This document shows, in pieces, positions 63,001 through 64,000 of a DNA stretch of 64,000 nucleotides. Source of the stretch: JBHEBG01 sp046557915 (GTDB lineage Bacteria > Bacteroidota > Bacteroidia > Flavobacteriales > Flavobacteriaceae); contig NZ_JBHEBG010000004.1 of assembly GCF_046557915.1 (NCBI RefSeq), positions 248,001 through 312,000 on the forward strand. Direction: 5' to 3'. How positions within the stretch are numbered: position 1 is the stretch's first letter; each line of letters opens with the position of its first letter. A program made the translations under genes and the position numbers. The notes below the pieces were generated by a model. The model was not told where the DNA came from, searched no databases, and saw only the letters and a list, made by a program, of their open reading frames with translations.

Positions 63001-64000
63001 GAGGTATGGAAGTGTGGATCTTTTTATTGGATTAAAAGACGGAGAAGAAAATACGCTTATCGTAGAAGTAAGCGATGATGGCATTGGAATACCCATGGAA
63101 AGTCAAAAAAAGATTTTCAAACGGTTTTATCAAGCTTCCAACAGCAAAGAAAATAATACGGGTACAGGAATAGGACTGTCCTTGGTGAAGTCGCTCTTAA
63201 AACTTCACAAAGGTAATATAGCCCTGGACAGTGCGCCCAATAAGGGAAGCATATTCCGCGTAGAAATACCCATTAACAAGAATGCATACCAATCGGAAGA
63301 GGTCTTTGAGTATCATAAGGAGACCAAAAAAGATGAGGTAGGGTCGGTACAGGTACTGGCAGCCAAAAAAATAATTCAGAGTACGCACCTTAAAGAGAAA
63401 GTTTTAGTGGTAGAGGACAATGCGGAGTTAAGGAAGTATTTGGTAGATTATCTTACGGATTACTACAAAGTGTACGAAGCGGAGAATGGGGAAGACGGCC
63501 TTAAAATATGTAGACAGATAAAACCGGTGCTGTGCGTTTCGGACGTTATGATGCCCGTTATGGACGGACTGCAATTCTGCAAAACGCTTAAGAACGATGA
63601 ATCTATTAGTCATATCCCAATCATTTTGTTAACTGCTTTGGGAGAAAATGAAGATAAGATCAGTGGGTATAAATTAGGGGCCGATGGTTATTTGGTAAAG
63701 CCATTTGACCCTTCTTTGCTTAAGACAAGGATTGAAAACATCATAAAATCTAGAAACGATCTAAAGGTTAAATTTTCCGAAGATGTTGAAAGTCCGGTAA
63801 GCCTTCTTGCCCATTCGCCCATTGATGAGGTATTTATGACCAAAGTTACTGCCCTGATTGAGCGTGAGCTGAATAGTGTAGACCTAACCACCACATATTT
63901 GTGCAGGGAAATGGGCATGAGTTCTTCCAAATTATATCGAAAAATAAAGGAATTAACAGATTTGGCACCCAATGAGTTTATTAGGACCATCAGACTTAAG
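60074..64000 (+). CDS. hybrid two-component system (HTCS) PUL regulator, 3' partial
   Basis: An uninterrupted frame of 1309 codons runs off the right edge; ATG at 60074 (a second ATG at 60077). A signal peptide ends at VCVLNAQ. About 14 propeller repeats of the two-component-regulator type follow (IIQDSKGFLWLGTFSGLNRF), then the Y_Y_Y domain (~YKLEGFDEDWITTNS), a membrane helix (AIFLFLVFASLIIYLI), histidine kinase (FFTNISHELRTPLTLILGP; ATPase VSDDGIGIPMESQKKIF), receiver (VVEDNAELRKYL; phospho-Asp in CVSDVMMPVMDG) and the start of the AraC domain (LCREMGMSSSKLYRKIKEL). It binds a released oligosaccharide in the periplasm and activates the upstream susC operon, by analogy with characterised HTCS. 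Confidence 0.93.
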   Translation, partial: MMDIWPTCSKIRLLLVIAIGMVCVLNAQNIRLEHYNERNGLSHNSVRHIIQDSKGFLWLGTFSGLNRFDGYEFKNYRSTFAVPNELQNDDITALEYDSGTEKLWIGTRNGLSVFNIKSHRFHTYLPEKANPNSLPESEIRSVHLDTFNRVWVGTKTMGLYLLHIDEDRFEKVPIDDFAYVKEIIQDKKGRIWVGSYGEGGVARITLNPKGAIVHIKNYTLQIPNSEKVNPYVNFIYEDEGEAIFVGTREGLYKLNNDNEDFKNLYIENKLQRESLGPYFLSIAKSPEGSYWLGTLGGILICDKLEDVQTGNYRRYESVLSDDTSLVDNLVSALYFDTSGVLWIGTEDGLDKYDPYENQFILNRDISFHIGNKAPRIRGFSQTQDGKVIAATRHNGLFISEGDSFKPLYKGNYDIASIFTIDGNRFYCGLWNGKIMAYDYAKNSSKLINLGRVRSPVVAFADLGDNLLMAGSFGEGVRVINTNTDSIESRFGTILPGYQINEIVIGKENNIWYATETGVMKFNTESLEIHEYGINPEDSAYGLPHVNVSDIVLGPQGSLWAATRLGLAVYDATEDAFKTVLKPNELQGQWITDLVAGTNGDLWLNMNNNKVAVYNQQNEKANFYDVDSGNRLDVFSSSGFYRTREDKIFLAGKNGIIHFAPYEINENPWTPKPFITEFKVQNKELVPGVVTDGLKMLSEDINFSNTVTLNYNNSNFAIKFSSPSYADEGLNKYQYKLEGFDEDWITTNSNSRTVQYTNLYPDDYTFKLRSSNRDGYWGEETAYFIKVKPPFWLTYQAIFLFLVFASLIIYLIRREVKGRSRLRQELVLERVRRERDEKLNNEKLRFFTNISHELRTPLTLILGPAKQLIEEVEAHGTAFQQKRLGLIHQNANRLLNLVNQILDFRKAQTGQLKLKVSQTDILKYTRTIFNSFQELANNKNIHFYMNAEEEEIIGWIDMDKYDKIIYNLLSNALNFTPRYGSVDLFIGLKDGEENTLIVEVSDDGIGIPMESQKKIFKRFYQASNSKENNTGTGIGLSLVKSLLKLHKGNIALDSAPNKGSIFRVEIPINKNAYQSEEVFEYHKETKKDEVGSVQVLAAKKIIQSTHLKEKVLVVEDNAELRKYLVDYLTDYYKVYEAENGEDGLKICRQIKPVLCVSDVMMPVMDGLQFCKTLKNDESISHIPIILLTALGENEDKISGYKLGADGYLVKPFDPSLLKTRIENIIKSRNDLKVKFSEDVESPVSLLAHSPIDEVFMTKVTALIERELNSVDLTTTYLCREMGMSSSKLYRKIKELTDLAPNEFIRTIRLK

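Overview
The window is a chromosomal segment of a member of the Bacteroidota, most likely a marine Flavobacteriaceae. The evidence is a SusC/SusD pair, two hybrid two-component regulators with fused AraC domains, FtsX-type permeases, 'CSKDD'-type surface lipoprotein signals, AT-rich spacers without Shine-Dalgarno sites, and a promoter of the TTTG / TAnnTTTG type upstream of the threonine operon. The genus is inference.

Layout. (1) 1-16.3 kb is a core region: thrB (partial) and thrA behind a newly read threonine leader peptide, nnr, clpC, gyrA, a secreted TPR protein, an NlpC/P60 peptidase, a thiolase, a 7TM-HD phosphodiesterase, and a tRNA-Ser/tRNA-Pro pair with a strong terminator. (2) 16.4-25.6 kb is an accessory zone: a TIMP/NTR-like secreted protein, an ECF sigma factor with its membrane partner, an IS110-family element whose transposase carries two in-frame TAG codons and whose leader folds into bridge-RNA-like stem-loops, an S58 peptidase, a tyrosine-recombinase tail, an FtsX permease, a P-loop kinase-like protein, and attC-like inverted repeats. 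(3) 25.6-36.5 kb holds five paralogous TIG + NHL beta-propeller lipoproteins. The one at the 5' end is fused in frame to a complete sterol desaturase, and a TPR-sensor hybrid regulator lies just upstream. (4) 36.8-39.8 kb carries small accessory genes and a beta-lactamase-fold lipoprotein. (5) 39.9-45.1 kb carries a GH5-like hydrolase, a membrane AraC regulator with a broken copy of its tail, a DUF6786-like lipoprotein and a Gfo/Idh/MocA oxidoreductase. (6) 45.4-64 kb is a polysaccharide-utilisation locus (PUL): susC, susD, two GH92 genes, an alpha-glucuronidase-like gene, a PI-PLC-like phosphodiesterase, a collapsed GH115 pseudogene, a metallophosphoesterase and an HTCS regulator running off the right edge.

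The most interesting reading concerns the last locus. Both GH92 proteins have Gln where GH92 mannosidases usually have the general-acid Glu (GNQP in place of GNEP). As I recall, that substitution is known from an enzyme that removes mannose from Man-1-phosphate diesters. With a PI-PLC-like phosphodiesterase and a metallophosphoesterase in the same operon, this suggests a PUL for phosphodiester-containing mannose glycans such as phosphomannan or GPI-type glycans. That is a testable inference. Other notable items are the threonine attenuator, the desaturase-lipoprotein fusion, a 165-bp identical tract between two propeller genes, and the candidate bridge RNA.
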